A stretch of 63,623 nt of DNA from an uncultured Clostridia bacterium (GCA_934489015.1 CAKSSN010000015.1:1-63623); one strand, 5' to 3'. Counted from the stretch's first letter, positions 7,578-16,429 are shown. The notes: generated by a model not told the origin, from the sequence alone. Numbers and translations are program-made.

Positions 7578-8921
7578 ATGAAGAAATTTTTAATTTTGGC
7601 AGCACTTTTCTTGACCATGCAAACCGTATCGTTTGCCTGCAACGACTGCAGCGGTATTTTGTACGCCGAGCCGGACAAAATCACATTTGTTCAAAATCGG
7701 CAAAGCGAAAATTCAGTAAGTATGTTTTCGGCCGGCAGTTTGCCGCTCAACGAATATATGAGACAGGAAATTCTGAATCACACTGACGAGATAGATTTAA
7801 TCGACTACGAAATACGCTTATCCGACACTGATAATATTGAAGAAATCAAAAAAAGCATGAGAAATTTTGTAAACAGCTTCATAGCCTTAAACGGCGATTT
7901 GCCGATTGCAATAGCCTCATACAGCTTCAGCTACGGCAGGCTCTACGACAGCGATAATACAATATACTTATTTAGCATCGAGCTTCCCTATATATATGAT
8001 ACAATTGACGAGCAGCGTGAAAAAGTAGCCGCAATGAACGAGCTGATAGACGAAACAGTTCGCTACGCGGAACGCGCCGATAGCACTGTCGGCAAAATTC
8101 TGCTCGCCCATGACAAAATAGCATACGACTATTCATACAAAAGCAAAGACAGCCTGTCACACACCGCTTACAGCTTTCTCGAAAGAGGCACGGGAGTTTG
8201 TCAGGGCTATGCATATTTTTATCAGCAGGTGCTCAGCCGTCTGGGAATAACTTCGGGTATATATGTAAGCTATGAAGCAAATCATATGTGGAGCTGCATC
8301 ACTTTGGGCGGCAAAACATATCATTCGGATGTAACTTGGGACGACCCTATTGTACCGTCATCATGGTCGGATCAAAGAAAAAAAGAATACACCAATCATG
8401 ATTATTTTCTTTTCACAGATGAATATGCGCAAAAGAAGAACAAAAGCGGCGAACCCGAACACGGCAGCAAATCGGACTGGGAAATATACGGATATGACGA
8501 CTTGCCCGATTGCAGCGACTCCGGCTACATGAGCGGCTTTATTTTTACCGACAGCAAATCAAGAATTTGCTACGAAAACGGAGAATTTATTTTTAAAATA
8601 AACGGTGTGCAATTTACAAAAAAATCAATAAAATCAAGCGGCGCATATATTACAAGCTTAACATATGATAAATCTTCCGGTAAATGCAGCCTTTATATAA
8701 ACATACCTGCATCCTTTACAGGCATTTCCCATCCTGCCGTCGCAGTCTATGACAGCGGCGGAAAGCTTGCGGAGTTTGCCGTAACAACCGGCAAAACTAC
8801 GAGTTCATTGTACACCTTTACTTTAAAGAATTTGCATAAAAGCGGTAGCATAAAGGCTATGAATTTGTCGGAGGATCTGATTTCTCCGCTTTCCGAAACA
8901 AAAAAAATATTCATACAATAG
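7578..8921 (+). CDS. Secreted transglutaminase-like (cysteine protease fold) protein
   Basis: The 447-residue protein starts with a signal peptide (positively charged MKK, hydrophobic to residue 20) and a likely signal peptidase I site SFA|C; the lipobox is not convincing. Residues about 170-255 form a transglutaminase-like domain with the complete Cys-His-Asp triad: C208 in GVCQGYA, H236 in ANHMW and D251 in HSDVTWDDP. The remaining roughly 190 residues look like a beta-rich C-terminal domain with no recognisable family. Proteins of this type in Clostridia are exported and act as peptidases or amidases on the cell surface; the substrate is unknown. It is monocistronic, divergent from rpmE, with its own promoter. 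Confidence 0.8.
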   Translation: MKKFLILAALFLTMQTVSFACNDCSGILYAEPDKITFVQNRQSENSVSMFSAGSLPLNEYMRQEILNHTDEIDLIDYEIRLSDTDNIEEIKKSMRNFVNSFIALNGDLPIAIASYSFSYGRLYDSDNTIYLFSIELPYIYDTIDEQREKVAAMNELIDETVRYAERADSTVGKILLAHDKIAYDYSYKSKDSLSHTAYSFLERGTGVCQGYAYFYQQVLSRLGITSGIYVSYEANHMWSCITLGGKTYHSDVTWDDPIVPSSWSDQRKKEYTNHDYFLFTDEYAQKKNKSGEPEHGSKSDWEIYGYDDLPDCSDSGYMSGFIFTDSKSRICYENGEFIFKINGVQFTKKSIKSSGAYITSLTYDKSSGKCSLYINIPASFTGISHPAVAVYDSGGKLAEFAVTTGKTTSSLYTFTLKNLHKSGSIKAMNLSEDLISPLSETKKIFIQ

Positions 8922-9005
8922 ATTTTAAACGATAGCAATTTACAGTTCACATGCAGCTTTTAATTTGGAGGTTTTGCACAAAAAAAGAAAAAATAAAACT
9001 TTTTC

Positions 9006-9034
9006 TTGACAAATGAATAATTATGTGATATAAT
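9006..9034 (+). promoter_or_regulatory. Consensus sigma-A promoter of the infC operon
   Basis: TTGACA (9006-9011), a 17-bp spacer ending TGTGA, and TATAAT (9029-9034): a full consensus with extended -10. The predicted start near 9041 leaves a leader of about 140 nt before infC. Confidence 0.92.
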
Positions 9035-9040
9035 ATTTTG

Positions 9041-9147
9041 CGTAGAAACAAGCAGAGCGTCCGCTCTCACCGTCCGGCGAAGGCTTTACGGTCAAAAGCA
9101 AGATACATTTTATTTTGTTTGTCGCGGACGTGTTGCGTCCGTTTTTT
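9041..9147 (+). ncRNA. L20-type leader with transcription attenuator upstream of infC
   Basis: The leader contains small hairpins (GAGC/GCTC at 9055-9066 and ACCGT/ACGGT at 9069-9092) and ends in a terminator hairpin CGGACG/CGTCCG (9125-9141) followed by TTTTTT. CGTCCG-like segments earlier in the leader (9059-9063 and 9071-9075) could pair with the terminator's CGGACG arm and act as antiterminator. In B. subtilis the infC-rpmI-rplT leader is controlled by ribosomal protein L20 through such a switch. The position and layout agree; L20 binding itself is inferred. Confidence 0.7.
9125..9147 (+). terminator. Attenuator terminator in the infC leader
   Basis: CGGACG (9125-9130) pairs with CGTCCG (9136-9141) around TGTTG and is followed by T6 (9142-9147). 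It lies between promoter and first gene, so it must act conditionally. Confidence 0.85.
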
Positions 9148-9180
9148 GTGCTTAAATTATTATGACAGGAGGGAATTGTT

Positions 9181-9690
9181 ATAAGCAAGGATTTACAAAT
9201 CAATGAGGAAATTCGTGAAAAAGAAATCAGGGTGGTTGACGCAAACGGCAATCAGCTCGGTGTTATGGACTCAAGAGCAGCGCTTTCGCTCGCTGACGAA
9301 AAGGGCTATGACCTGGTTATGATCGCTCCGCAGGCAAAGCCGCCGGTATGTAAAATCATGGATTACGGCAAGTACAAGTTTGAGCTTGCAAAAAAGGAAA
9401 AGGAAAGCAGAAAAAACCAAAAGGTTATCAATATTAAAGAGGTTCAGCTTTCGCCGTCCATAGACACTAATGATTTTAATACGAAATGTAATCACGCCAT
9501 TCGCTTCCTCAAAAGCGGAGATAAGGTTAAGGTTACCGTTCGTTTTCGCGGACGTGAGGTTACTCATTCCGAAATCGGTGAAACGCTTCTTAAGCGATTT
9601 GCCGAGCAGGCAAAGGAATACGGCTCTGTTGACCGTGCACCGAAGCTTGAGGGCAGAAATATGACAATGTTCCTTATGCCGAACGCATAA
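9181..9690 (+). CDS. infC: Translation initiation factor IF-3
   Basis: IF-3 binds the 30S subunit and checks start codon and initiator tRNA. Both domains are present (about 169 residues), ending in KLEGRNMTMFLMPNA. The first ATG/GTG/TTG-type codon in frame is GTG at 9232, which would remove the conserved segment SKDLQINEEIREKEIR. Upstream, an in-frame TGA at 9163 limits the choice to non-canonical starts: ATT 9175, GTT 9178 or ATA 9181. AGGAGG (9167-9172) lies 8 nt before ATA 9181, the best spacing, while ATT 9175 is only 2 nt away. Rare start codons are the hallmark of IF-3 autoregulation. It is the first gene of infC-rpmI-rplT. Confidence 0.94.
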   Translation: MSKDLQINEEIREKEIRVVDANGNQLGVMDSRAALSLADEKGYDLVMIAPQAKPPVCKIMDYGKYKFELAKKEKESRKNQKVINIKEVQLSPSIDTNDFNTKCNHAIRFLKSGDKVKVTVRFRGREVTHSEIGETLLKRFAEQAKEYGSVDRAPKLEGRNMTMFLMPNA

Positions 9691-9755
9691 GCGCAGACGG
9701 ACATTTTGTTTGGGCAGCTTGCCCGTGTTAATTATAATTGAAGGAGTGGAATACT

Positions 9756-9953
9756 ATGCCGAAAATAAAAACACATAGAAGTTCAGCTAAAAGATTTGGT
9801 ATCACAAAAAATGGTAAGATTAAGATGAACAAGTCTTTCAGAAGACACATCTTGACAAAGAAGTCAACAAAGAGAAAAAGACAGCTCAGAAAGCAGGCTT
9901 ATCTGTCAAAGGCAAATGCAGCTGTAATCAAGAAGCTCATACCTTACAAATAA
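9756..9953 (+). CDS. rpmI: 50S ribosomal protein L35
   Basis: This 65-residue, highly basic L35 starts MPKIKTHRSSAKRF and ends KKLIPYK. AAGGAG lies about 10 nt before the chosen ATG; an in-frame start six codons upstream overlaps the ribosome binding site and does not fit the family. It sits between infC (65 bp upstream) and rplT (62 bp downstream), the standard order. Confidence 0.97.
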   Translation: MPKIKTHRSSAKRFGITKNGKIKMNKSFRRHILTKKSTKRKRQLRKQAYLSKANAAVIKKLIPYK

Positions 9954-10015
9954 TTTTTGTAAAATAATTTATCAGGCGCTGTGAGCGCGCATATTTGAAA
10001 GAGAGGTTAATACAC

Positions 10016-10369
10016 ATGGCAAGAGTTAAAGGTGCTTTAAATACACGCAAAAAACATAAAAAGGTTTTAAAGCTTGCAAAGGGCTTCAGAGGTGCTGAAA
10101 GCAAGCAGTACAGAACAGCCAATCAGGCAGTTATGCGTTCAATGCAGAATGCATATATCGGAAGAAAACGCAGAAAACGTGATTTCAGAAGGCTCTGGAT
10201 TGCACGTATCAGCGCTGCTGCAAAGCTTAACGGAATGAACTATTCAACATTCATGAACGGTCTTAAGAAGTCCGGCATTGAAATGAACAGAAAAATGCTT
10301 TCCGAGATTGCAATTGCAGACCCGGCAGCTTTCGCTGAGCTCGTTAAGAAGGCTCAGGCTGCAAGATAA
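10016..10369 (+). CDS. rplT: 50S ribosomal protein L20
   Basis: L20 is an early assembly protein of the large subunit and the usual repressor of its own operon via the infC leader. The 117-residue sequence begins MARVKGALNTRKKHKKVLKLAKGF and is full length. The start at 10016 is supported by the family N-terminus and by AGAGAGG upstream; a further in-frame start seven codons earlier is ignored. A hairpin at 10392-10419 follows the gene. Confidence 0.97.
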   Translation: MARVKGALNTRKKHKKVLKLAKGFRGAESKQYRTANQAVMRSMQNAYIGRKRRKRDFRRLWIARISAAAKLNGMNYSTFMNGLKKSGIEMNRKMLSEIAIADPAAFAELVKKAQAAR

Positions 10370-10391
10370 TTAAAAAAACGCTTAGAAATTA

Positions 10392-10419
10392 CCACGCACT
10401 CATTTTTTGAGTTGCGTGG
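10392..10419 (+). terminator. Terminator-like hairpin after rplT
   Basis: CCACGCA and CTCA pair with TGAG and TGCGTGG (one bulge) around a T5 loop. The tail is AT-rich but has no immediate T-run (TTTTTTT comes 18 nt later), so some read-through into the next gene is likely. Confidence 0.5.
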
Positions 10420-10471
10420 AATTTGCTATATGGAGATTTTTTTATTAAACTGAAAAACCGGAGGTATATAA

Positions 10472-11230
10472 ATGAGTATTTTTTTGATATTAGCATTTTT
10501 GTTTTTTATCGGCTCCGTTTTCGGCTGGTGCACAGAGCTGATTTTCAGGAGATTTTTTTCCTCCGCCAATCCTGACCGCAAATGGATAAATCCCGGATTT
10601 CTCGTAGGTCCTTATGTACCGCTGTACGGCTTTGGGCTTTGTATACTGTACCTGCTGGCAGATGCCGAAAAATTCACCCTGCTCGGAAGCACCGCCGCAA
10701 ATAAGGCTTTCCTGTTTGTTATGATGGCGATATGCATGACAGTCATAGAATATATCGCCGGTATAATTCTTTTAAAATTAGTCAAGGTACGTCTTTGGGA
10801 CTACAGAAACGAATGGGGCAACATAAACGGTCTTATCTGTCCGAAATTTTCGTTTTTCTGGGCGCTTCTCGGTGCGTTTTATTATTTTGCCATACACGCA
10901 CATATATTAAACGCGCTTCACTGGCTTTCGGAAAACCTTGTTTTCTCATTTTTCATAGGACTGTTTTACGGCATATTTATAATAGATTTCTCATATTCGA
11001 CAAATCTTGCGGTTAAAATTCAGAAATTCGCAAAGGATAATGACATCATAGTAAAATATGAGCAATTCAAATCGGATATACGTCGTTTTCACGAAAAGAA
11101 CGCGCTTAAAACGCACTTTTTGCTTTCAATGCATTCAAGCCGTCCGCTTCGCGAAAATCTGCTGCACTATTATAATCACGCAAAGGAAAAGCAGCAGCTT
11201 GAACGTATATTCAATCATAAATCAAAATAG
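10472..11230 (+). CDS. Putative ABC-transporter type membrane protein (CmpB/PF06541-like)
   Basis: This is a 252-residue membrane protein. Five hydrophobic segments are visible at about residues 2-20, 41-64, 77-104, 126-146 and 153-173, followed by a charged cytosolic tail of about 75 residues. The segments FGWCTELIFRRF, KWINPGFLVGPYVPLYGFG and SYSTNLAVKIQKFAKDN are typical of the ABC_trans_CmpB family, which is widespread in Firmicutes. No ATP-binding partner is encoded nearby and the function is unknown. CCGGAGG lies upstream at good spacing. The next gene starts 15 bp later, so it is probably the first gene of a run through the HD hydrolase to methionine synthase. Confidence 0.75.
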   Translation: MSIFLILAFLFFIGSVFGWCTELIFRRFFSSANPDRKWINPGFLVGPYVPLYGFGLCILYLLADAEKFTLLGSTAANKAFLFVMMAICMTVIEYIAGIILLKLVKVRLWDYRNEWGNINGLICPKFSFFWALLGAFYYFAIHAHILNALHWLSENLVFSFFIGLFYGIFIIDFSYSTNLAVKIQKFAKDNDIIVKYEQFKSDIRRFHEKNALKTHFLLSMHSSRPLRENLLHYYNHAKEKQQLERIFNHKSK

Positions 11231-11245
11231 AAAGGCAGGCTTAAC

Positions 11246-11833
11246 ATGAACGTAAAGGAAAAATTTATTGAAATTTACAAGTCAAATATACATCGCAGCG
11301 GCGCTGACAAGCTGCTTGAATATCTCGAATCGCCGTCAAGCGACTTTTTCACCGCACCGGCAAGCGCAAGGTATCACGGAGCATACAGCGGCGGTCTTGC
11401 GGAGCATAGCATAAATGTTTACGAATGTCTTGCCGATTATATGAAAAGAAGCCGCGTAAACGAACTGTACAAGCTGAGTGCAAGCGATGAAACCATTGCA
11501 ATATGCGCGCTTTTACACGACCTGTGCAAAATAAACTGCTACAAAAGCGGCTTTAGAAACGTAAAGGACGATAACGGAGTATGGAACAAGGTCCCGACCT
11601 TTGAGTTTAACGACACTCTCCCTTACGGTCACGGCGAAAAGTCGGTTTACATAATAACAGGGTTTATGCGCCTTACACGTGATGAAGCCTTTGCGATAAG
11701 GTATCACATGGGCTTTTCGGGCAATGAGGATCCGCGAAATGTCGGAAACGCATTTGAAATGTTTCCCCTCGCCTTTGCTCTTTCGACAGCGGATATGGAA
11801 GCAACATATTTCCTTGAGGGCAAGAAAAACTGA
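11246..11833 (+). CDS. HD-domain phosphohydrolase
   Basis: The 195-residue protein carries an HD metal-binding set: H54 in LAEHSINV, H91-D92 in LLHDLCK, H129 in GHGEKS, H154 in YHMG and D183 in STADMEA. The spacing resembles the HD domain of YhaM-like 3'-5' exonucleases, but the OB-fold nucleic-acid-binding part is absent. It probably hydrolyses a nucleotide or short nucleic acid; the substrate is unknown. AAAGGCAGG precedes the ATG. It lies 15 bp after the CmpB-like gene and 27 bp before metH. Confidence 0.78.
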   Translation: MNVKEKFIEIYKSNIHRSGADKLLEYLESPSSDFFTAPASARYHGAYSGGLAEHSINVYECLADYMKRSRVNELYKLSASDETIAICALLHDLCKINCYKSGFRNVKDDNGVWNKVPTFEFNDTLPYGHGEKSVYIITGFMRLTRDEAFAIRYHMGFSGNEDPRNVGNAFEMFPLAFALSTADMEATYFLEGKKN

Positions 11834-11860
11834 CAAAAACGCAATTAGGAGGGCAACACG

Positions 11861-14239
11861 ATGAACAGATTTACGCAAATATTAGGCACAAAAATGCTTT
11901 TTGCCGACGGAGCAATGGGAACAATGCTCCAAAGTGCCGGTCTTCCCGACGGCTATCTGCCTGACCTGTGGGTGCTTGAACAGCCGGAAAAGATAAAGGC
12001 AGTTCACAGAGCATATATTGAAGCCGGCTGTAATATAATAACAACAGACACGTTCGGTACAAATCCTATAAAGCTTTCCTCTTGCGACGCGGATGTCGGA
12101 GAAATAGCCGCAGGAGCTGTAAGACTTGTTAAAGAGGAAATCGCGCTTTCCGAAAGAGATGACTGCTTTGCGGCGCTTGACATTGGTCCTACCGGCAAGC
12201 TTTTGGAGCCGCTCGGAGATTTGAGCTTCAACGACGCTGTGAAAAGCTTTTCACAAACGATTAAAGCAGGTGCAGAAGCAGGCGCTGACCTTGTTCTGAT
12301 CGAAACAATGAGCGACACCTATGAGCTTAAGGCTGCAATTATAGCGGCAAAGGAAAGCTGCTCGCTTCCGATAGTCTGCACAATGGTGTTCGGAGCAGAC
12401 GGCAAGCTTTTAACAGGTGCCGATATTGAAACAGCAACCGCAATCGCCGACTCGCTCGGAGTTACCGCACTTGGAATGAACTGCGGTCTGGGACCCGAAT
12501 CAATGCTGCCGCTTGTTGAAAAAATGAGAAGCTTTACATCACTTCCGCTTATAATCAGCCCGAACGCCGGGCTTCCGAAATCGGAAAACGGGAGAACATA
12601 TTACGATGTTTCACCTGCCGACTTTGCGGAAGAAATGAAAAAAATTGCTCCGTATACAGCCGTTCTCGGCGGCTGCTGCGGAACTACTCCGACGCATATA
12701 TCGGAAATGATAAAGCATTGCAAAGCCTTTTTGCCCGCAAAGCCTCCCGAAATCGACATCATGCGCGTATGCTCATATTCAAAATGTGTAAGAATTGATG
12801 AAAAACCCGTTATAATCGGCGAAAGAATAAATCCAACCGGCAAAAAACGCTTTAAGCAGGCACTTGCCGAAAACGATATGGACTATATTCTTAAAGAGGG
12901 CTTGACGCAGGAGGAAAACGGCGCTCATATACTCGATGTAAACGTAGGTCTGCCCGAAATTGACGAGCGGGCAATGCTCACCGCCGCAGTTGCGGCACTT
13001 CAAAGAGTTACAAGGCTTCCGCTCCAGATTGACACCTCCGATGTTGAGGCAATGGAAGCAGCTCTCAGAATATATAACGGCAAGCCGCTTGTAAACTCGG
13101 TAAACGGAAAGGAAGAAAATCTTCACGCAGTCCTGCCGCTTGTTAAAAAATACGGCGGAGCTGTTGTCGGACTTGCGCTTGACGAGGACGGAATACCCGA
13201 AACTCCCGAAGGCAGATTTAAAATTGCAAAAAAAATCGTTGACACCGCGCTTTCCTATGGGATACCGCGCCGCGACATAATAATAGACGCTCTCACCCTC
13301 CCCATCAGCGCGGACGCGGACGCTGCGAAAAAAACGCTTACTGCTCTTAAAAGGATAAGAGATGAGCTTAATGTTAAAACCGTTCTCGGTGTTTCAAACA
13401 TTTCGTTCGGTCTGCCTCAGAGGGTAAACATAAATGCCACATTTTTTACCCTTGCGCTTGAAAACGGTCTGAGCGCCGGGATTATAAATCCGCTCTCGCG
13501 TGAAATGATGAATTCTTATTATTCATTCTGCGCTTTAAGAGCTATGGATACAAACTGCGAAAATTATATAAACCATTGCAGCGCAGCCCCCGAAGCAAAG
13601 GCAGAAAAAAAGGAAGAGCAAATGACGCTTTGCAGCGCCGTAATAAAAGGCCTTAGCGAGCAGGCAGGCAAAATTGCATATAATCTCGGAAAAGACGGAG
13701 ATCCTATAGAAATTATAAATTCCGAGCTTGTCCCGGCGCTCGATACGGTCGGAGAGGGCTTTGAAAAGGGCAGCGTTTATCTTCCTCAGTTGCTCATGAG
13801 CGCAGAGGCGGCAAAGACGGCATTTGACTCTTTAAAAGCCTTTATGACGGAAACGGACGGAGAAAAAGGCGGCACCGTTATCGTCGCAACCGTTCACGGA
13901 GATATTCATGACATAGGAAAAAACATTGTAAAGGTTTTGCTTGAAAACTATCGTTTTAATGTCATTGATCTCGGCAAAGACGTTCCACCCGAAGAAATTG
14001 TAAAAGTAACAAAGGAAAACGGTGTCATGCTCGTCGGTCTGAGCGCGCTTATGACAACAACGGTTCCGGCAATGGCAGAAACAATAAAGTTGTTAAATGA
14101 ACAGTGTCCGAAAACAAAAACCGTTGTGGGCGGTGCGGTTCTGACGCAGGATTATGCCGATATGATAGGCGCTGACCACTATGCAAAGGATGCAATGGAA
14201 ACTGTGCGCTATGCGCAGGAAATACTCGGAAATAATTAA
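11861..14239 (+). CDS. metH: Cobalamin-dependent methionine synthase without reactivation domain
   Basis: The enzyme transfers a methyl group from methyltetrahydrofolate via cobalamin to homocysteine. The 792 residues contain an Hcy S-methyltransferase domain with zinc ligands C208 (MNCGLGP), C272 and C273 (GGCCGTTP). A pterin-binding domain follows (about 310-560, starting near GERINPTGKK). Last come the cap and B12-binding domains, whose D681-x-H683-x-x-G686 in GDIHDIGKN carries the axial histidine. E. coli MetH has about 1227 residues; the C-terminal AdoMet reactivation domain is missing here, as in many Clostridia, so a separate activase must re-reduce cob(II)alamin. AGGAGGG precedes the ATG, and no SAM or B12 riboswitch was recognised. 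Confidence 0.92.
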   Translation: MNRFTQILGTKMLFADGAMGTMLQSAGLPDGYLPDLWVLEQPEKIKAVHRAYIEAGCNIITTDTFGTNPIKLSSCDADVGEIAAGAVRLVKEEIALSERDDCFAALDIGPTGKLLEPLGDLSFNDAVKSFSQTIKAGAEAGADLVLIETMSDTYELKAAIIAAKESCSLPIVCTMVFGADGKLLTGADIETATAIADSLGVTALGMNCGLGPESMLPLVEKMRSFTSLPLIISPNAGLPKSENGRTYYDVSPADFAEEMKKIAPYTAVLGGCCGTTPTHISEMIKHCKAFLPAKPPEIDIMRVCSYSKCVRIDEKPVIIGERINPTGKKRFKQALAENDMDYILKEGLTQEENGAHILDVNVGLPEIDERAMLTAAVAALQRVTRLPLQIDTSDVEAMEAALRIYNGKPLVNSVNGKEENLHAVLPLVKKYGGAVVGLALDEDGIPETPEGRFKIAKKIVDTALSYGIPRRDIIIDALTLPISADADAAKKTLTALKRIRDELNVKTVLGVSNISFGLPQRVNINATFFTLALENGLSAGIINPLSREMMNSYYSFCALRAMDTNCENYINHCSAAPEAKAEKKEEQMTLCSAVIKGLSEQAGKIAYNLGKDGDPIEIINSELVPALDTVGEGFEKGSVYLPQLLMSAEAAKTAFDSLKAFMTETDGEKGGTVIVATVHGDIHDIGKNIVKVLLENYRFNVIDLGKDVPPEEIVKVTKENGVMLVGLSALMTTTVPAMAETIKLLNEQCPKTKTVVGGAVLTQDYADMIGADHYAKDAMETVRYAQEILGNN

Positions 14240-14252
14240 ATGTTTCATACTG

Positions 14253-14290
14253 TGGACTGACTGAAATTAAACATTTCAGCAGTCCATTTT
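14253..14290 (+). terminator. Terminator after metH
   Basis: TGGACT (14253-14258) and CTGAAAT pair with ATTTCAG and AGTCCA (14281-14286), with two small mismatches, followed by TTTT. It separates metH from glmS. Confidence 0.78.
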
Positions 14291-14370
14291 CGTCAGAAAT
14301 TTAAAAAAAGCCCTTAACAGTCACGTTTTTACCGATTTAAAAATATTTTTAATCCTTTAAAAAAATTCAC

Positions 14371-14399
14371 TTGATTTTTCTTTACATATAGTGTACAAT
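14371..14399 (+). promoter_or_regulatory. Sigma-A promoter for glmS
   Basis: TTGATT (14371-14376), 17 bp, TACAAT (14394-14399). The leader is only about 70 nt long and too short for a glmS ribozyme, none of which could be recognised. Confidence 0.78.
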
Positions 14400-14474
14400 A
14401 TAAAAGTATTAATAATTGTATTTGAAATTGTGTATTAACTTTTTTCAAACAAAAGAATTTGGGAGGAAATTATT

Positions 14475-16301
14475 ATGTGCGGTATTATAGGTTATATAGG
14501 TGAAAAGCAGGCAGCCCCTATTTTGCTTGAGGGTCTTTCAAAGCTTGAATACAGAGGATATGACTCGGCAGGTATAGCCGTTTTTTCGGGGGATAAAATA
14601 GACGTTAAAAAGTCACGCGGCAGACTCTCCGTTTTATCGGAAATGACAGACGGCGGAAAATCCGTAACAGGCACTGCCGGAATAGGCCATACAAGATGGG
14701 CGACACACGGAGAGCCGTCGGATGTAAATTCACATCCGCATCTTTCAAGCTCCGGCCGATTTGCGATTGTTCACAACGGAATAATAGAAAACTACATTCC
14801 GCTCAAGAAAAAGCTTATTGACAAGGGCTTTGAATTTATATCCGAAACCGACACTGAGGTTGTGGCTCATTTAATTGAATACTACTACAATGGCGATATT
14901 CTTGAAGCCGTTATAAAGGTAATCGAAAGAGTGAACGGCTCTTATGCGCTCGGTATACTCTCGCTTGACAATCCCGATCAGTTTATTGCGGTAAGAAAAT
15001 CAAGTCCGCTTATTGTAGGGCTTGGAGAGGGCGAAAACTTTATAGCTTCCGACGTTACGGCTATACTTAATCACACAAGAAATATATACTATCTTGAGGA
15101 TAACGAAATTGTTGTTCTGAAAAAAGACAGCGTTAAGGTATATAACCTTGACAGAGAAGAAGTTAAAAAGGACGTCTTTACAGTCAACTGGGATATATCC
15201 GCAGCTGAAAAGGGCGGCTATGAGCATTTCATGATGAAAGAAATTGAGGAGCAGCCGCGTGCGCTCAGAGAAACGATAAGCCCGCGTATTCAGGACGGAA
15301 AAATAGTTCTTGACGATATAGCTCTCAGCGCGGAGGATATTAAAAAAATAAACAAGATATTCATTATTGCCTGTGGAAGCGCCTACCATGTGGGTATGGT
15401 AGGCAAATATATAATCGAGAAGCTTTGCAGAAAGCCCGTTGAAGCAATTGTCGCATCGGAGTTCAGATACTGCGACCCGATAATCGGCGAAAACGATCTT
15501 GCAATAATCATAAGTCAATCCGGCGAAACGGCAGACACGATTGCGGCGCTTAAAGAAGCAAAGCAAAACGGCGCGCGCACAATCGGCATAGTAAACGTTG
15601 TAGGCAGCACAATTGCAAACCTTTCAGATGATGTTTTATATACATGGGCAGGTCCCGAAATTGCCGTCGCAACAACAAAGGCATATTCAACTCAGCTTTC
15701 GGTAATGTATCTGCTCGCGGCATATATGGCAGATAAGCTCGGCACAATAAGCGCCGAATATTACGACAGACTTGTAGAGGGTATAGAAAAGCTTCCCGAT
15801 CAGGTTGCCGCTCTTTTAAAGGGAAAGGATAAGGTACAGTATCTCGCTTCAAAGTTTTTCAACTGCCATTCAATATTCTTTATCGGCAGAAATCTTGACT
15901 ATGCGGTAAGTCTTGAAGGCTCGCTTAAGCTAAAGGAAATATCATATATCCATTCGGAAGCATATGCGGCAGGAGAGCTGAAGCACGGCACAATATCTCT
16001 TATAGAGGACGGTACTCTCGTAATTGCCCTTGCAACGTGCAGCAAGCTTTTTGAAAAAACGGTAAGCAACATAAAAGAGGTTAAGGCAAGAGGCGCCGTT
16101 GTTATAGGGGTTGCGAAAGACTCGGAAAATCACAAGGAGGACGCCGGAGATTATGTTATAGAGCTTCCCGACACGGAAGAAATTCTCATGCCGTCGCTCA
16201 CCGTTATACCGCTTCAGCTTTTCGGATATTACGTTGCATCCTTAAAGGGCTGCGATATAGATAAGCCGAGAAACCTTGCAAAATCCGTAACCGTTGAATA
16301 A
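14475..16301 (+). CDS. glmS: Glutamine-fructose-6-phosphate aminotransferase (isomerizing)
   Basis: GlmS makes glucosamine-6-phosphate from fructose-6-phosphate and glutamine, the entry to cell-wall amino sugars. The 608-residue protein starts MCGIIGYIG, so cysteine 2 becomes the N-terminal nucleophile of the glutaminase domain after Met removal. Two SIS sugar-isomerase domains follow (about 290-425 and 460-595, with SQSGETADT), and the C-terminus DKPRNLAKSVTVE is canonical. TGGGAGG precedes the ATG. The gene is monocistronic. The usual Firmicutes glmS ribozyme seems to be absent, so regulation must differ. Confidence 0.97.
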   Translation: MCGIIGYIGEKQAAPILLEGLSKLEYRGYDSAGIAVFSGDKIDVKKSRGRLSVLSEMTDGGKSVTGTAGIGHTRWATHGEPSDVNSHPHLSSSGRFAIVHNGIIENYIPLKKKLIDKGFEFISETDTEVVAHLIEYYYNGDILEAVIKVIERVNGSYALGILSLDNPDQFIAVRKSSPLIVGLGEGENFIASDVTAILNHTRNIYYLEDNEIVVLKKDSVKVYNLDREEVKKDVFTVNWDISAAEKGGYEHFMMKEIEEQPRALRETISPRIQDGKIVLDDIALSAEDIKKINKIFIIACGSAYHVGMVGKYIIEKLCRKPVEAIVASEFRYCDPIIGENDLAIIISQSGETADTIAALKEAKQNGARTIGIVNVVGSTIANLSDDVLYTWAGPEIAVATTKAYSTQLSVMYLLAAYMADKLGTISAEYYDRLVEGIEKLPDQVAALLKGKDKVQYLASKFFNCHSIFFIGRNLDYAVSLEGSLKLKEISYIHSEAYAAGELKHGTISLIEDGTLVIALATCSKLFEKTVSNIKEVKARGAVVIGVAKDSENHKEDAGDYVIELPDTEEILMPSLTVIPLQLFGYYVASLKGCDIDKPRNLAKSVTVE

Positions 16302-16381
16302 GCGAAATTATGAAAAGAAAATAAACTATATTTATATTTCTTAATTATTTTATTAAAAAGCATGAAAAACCGGCAAAGATA

Positions 16382-16410
16382 TTGACATTTTACAAATAAT
16401 ATGAGATAAT
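16382..16410 (+). promoter_or_regulatory. Sigma-A promoter upstream of mntP
   Basis: TTGACA (16382-16387), 17 bp ending ATGA, GATAAT (16405-16410). The start near 16417 gives a leader of about 138 nt to mntP, interrupted by a hairpin at 16430-16473. Confidence 0.75.
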
Positions 16411-16429
16411 TAAAAGGATGTATTATACT

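Noticed and set aside
9232..9690. infC starting at GTG 9232
   Set aside because: This would delete the conserved SKDLQINEEIREKEIR segment, and no ribosome binding site precedes it.
14240..14474. glmS ribozyme upstream of glmS
   Set aside because: The transcribed leader is about 70 nt and none of the conserved core is visible.
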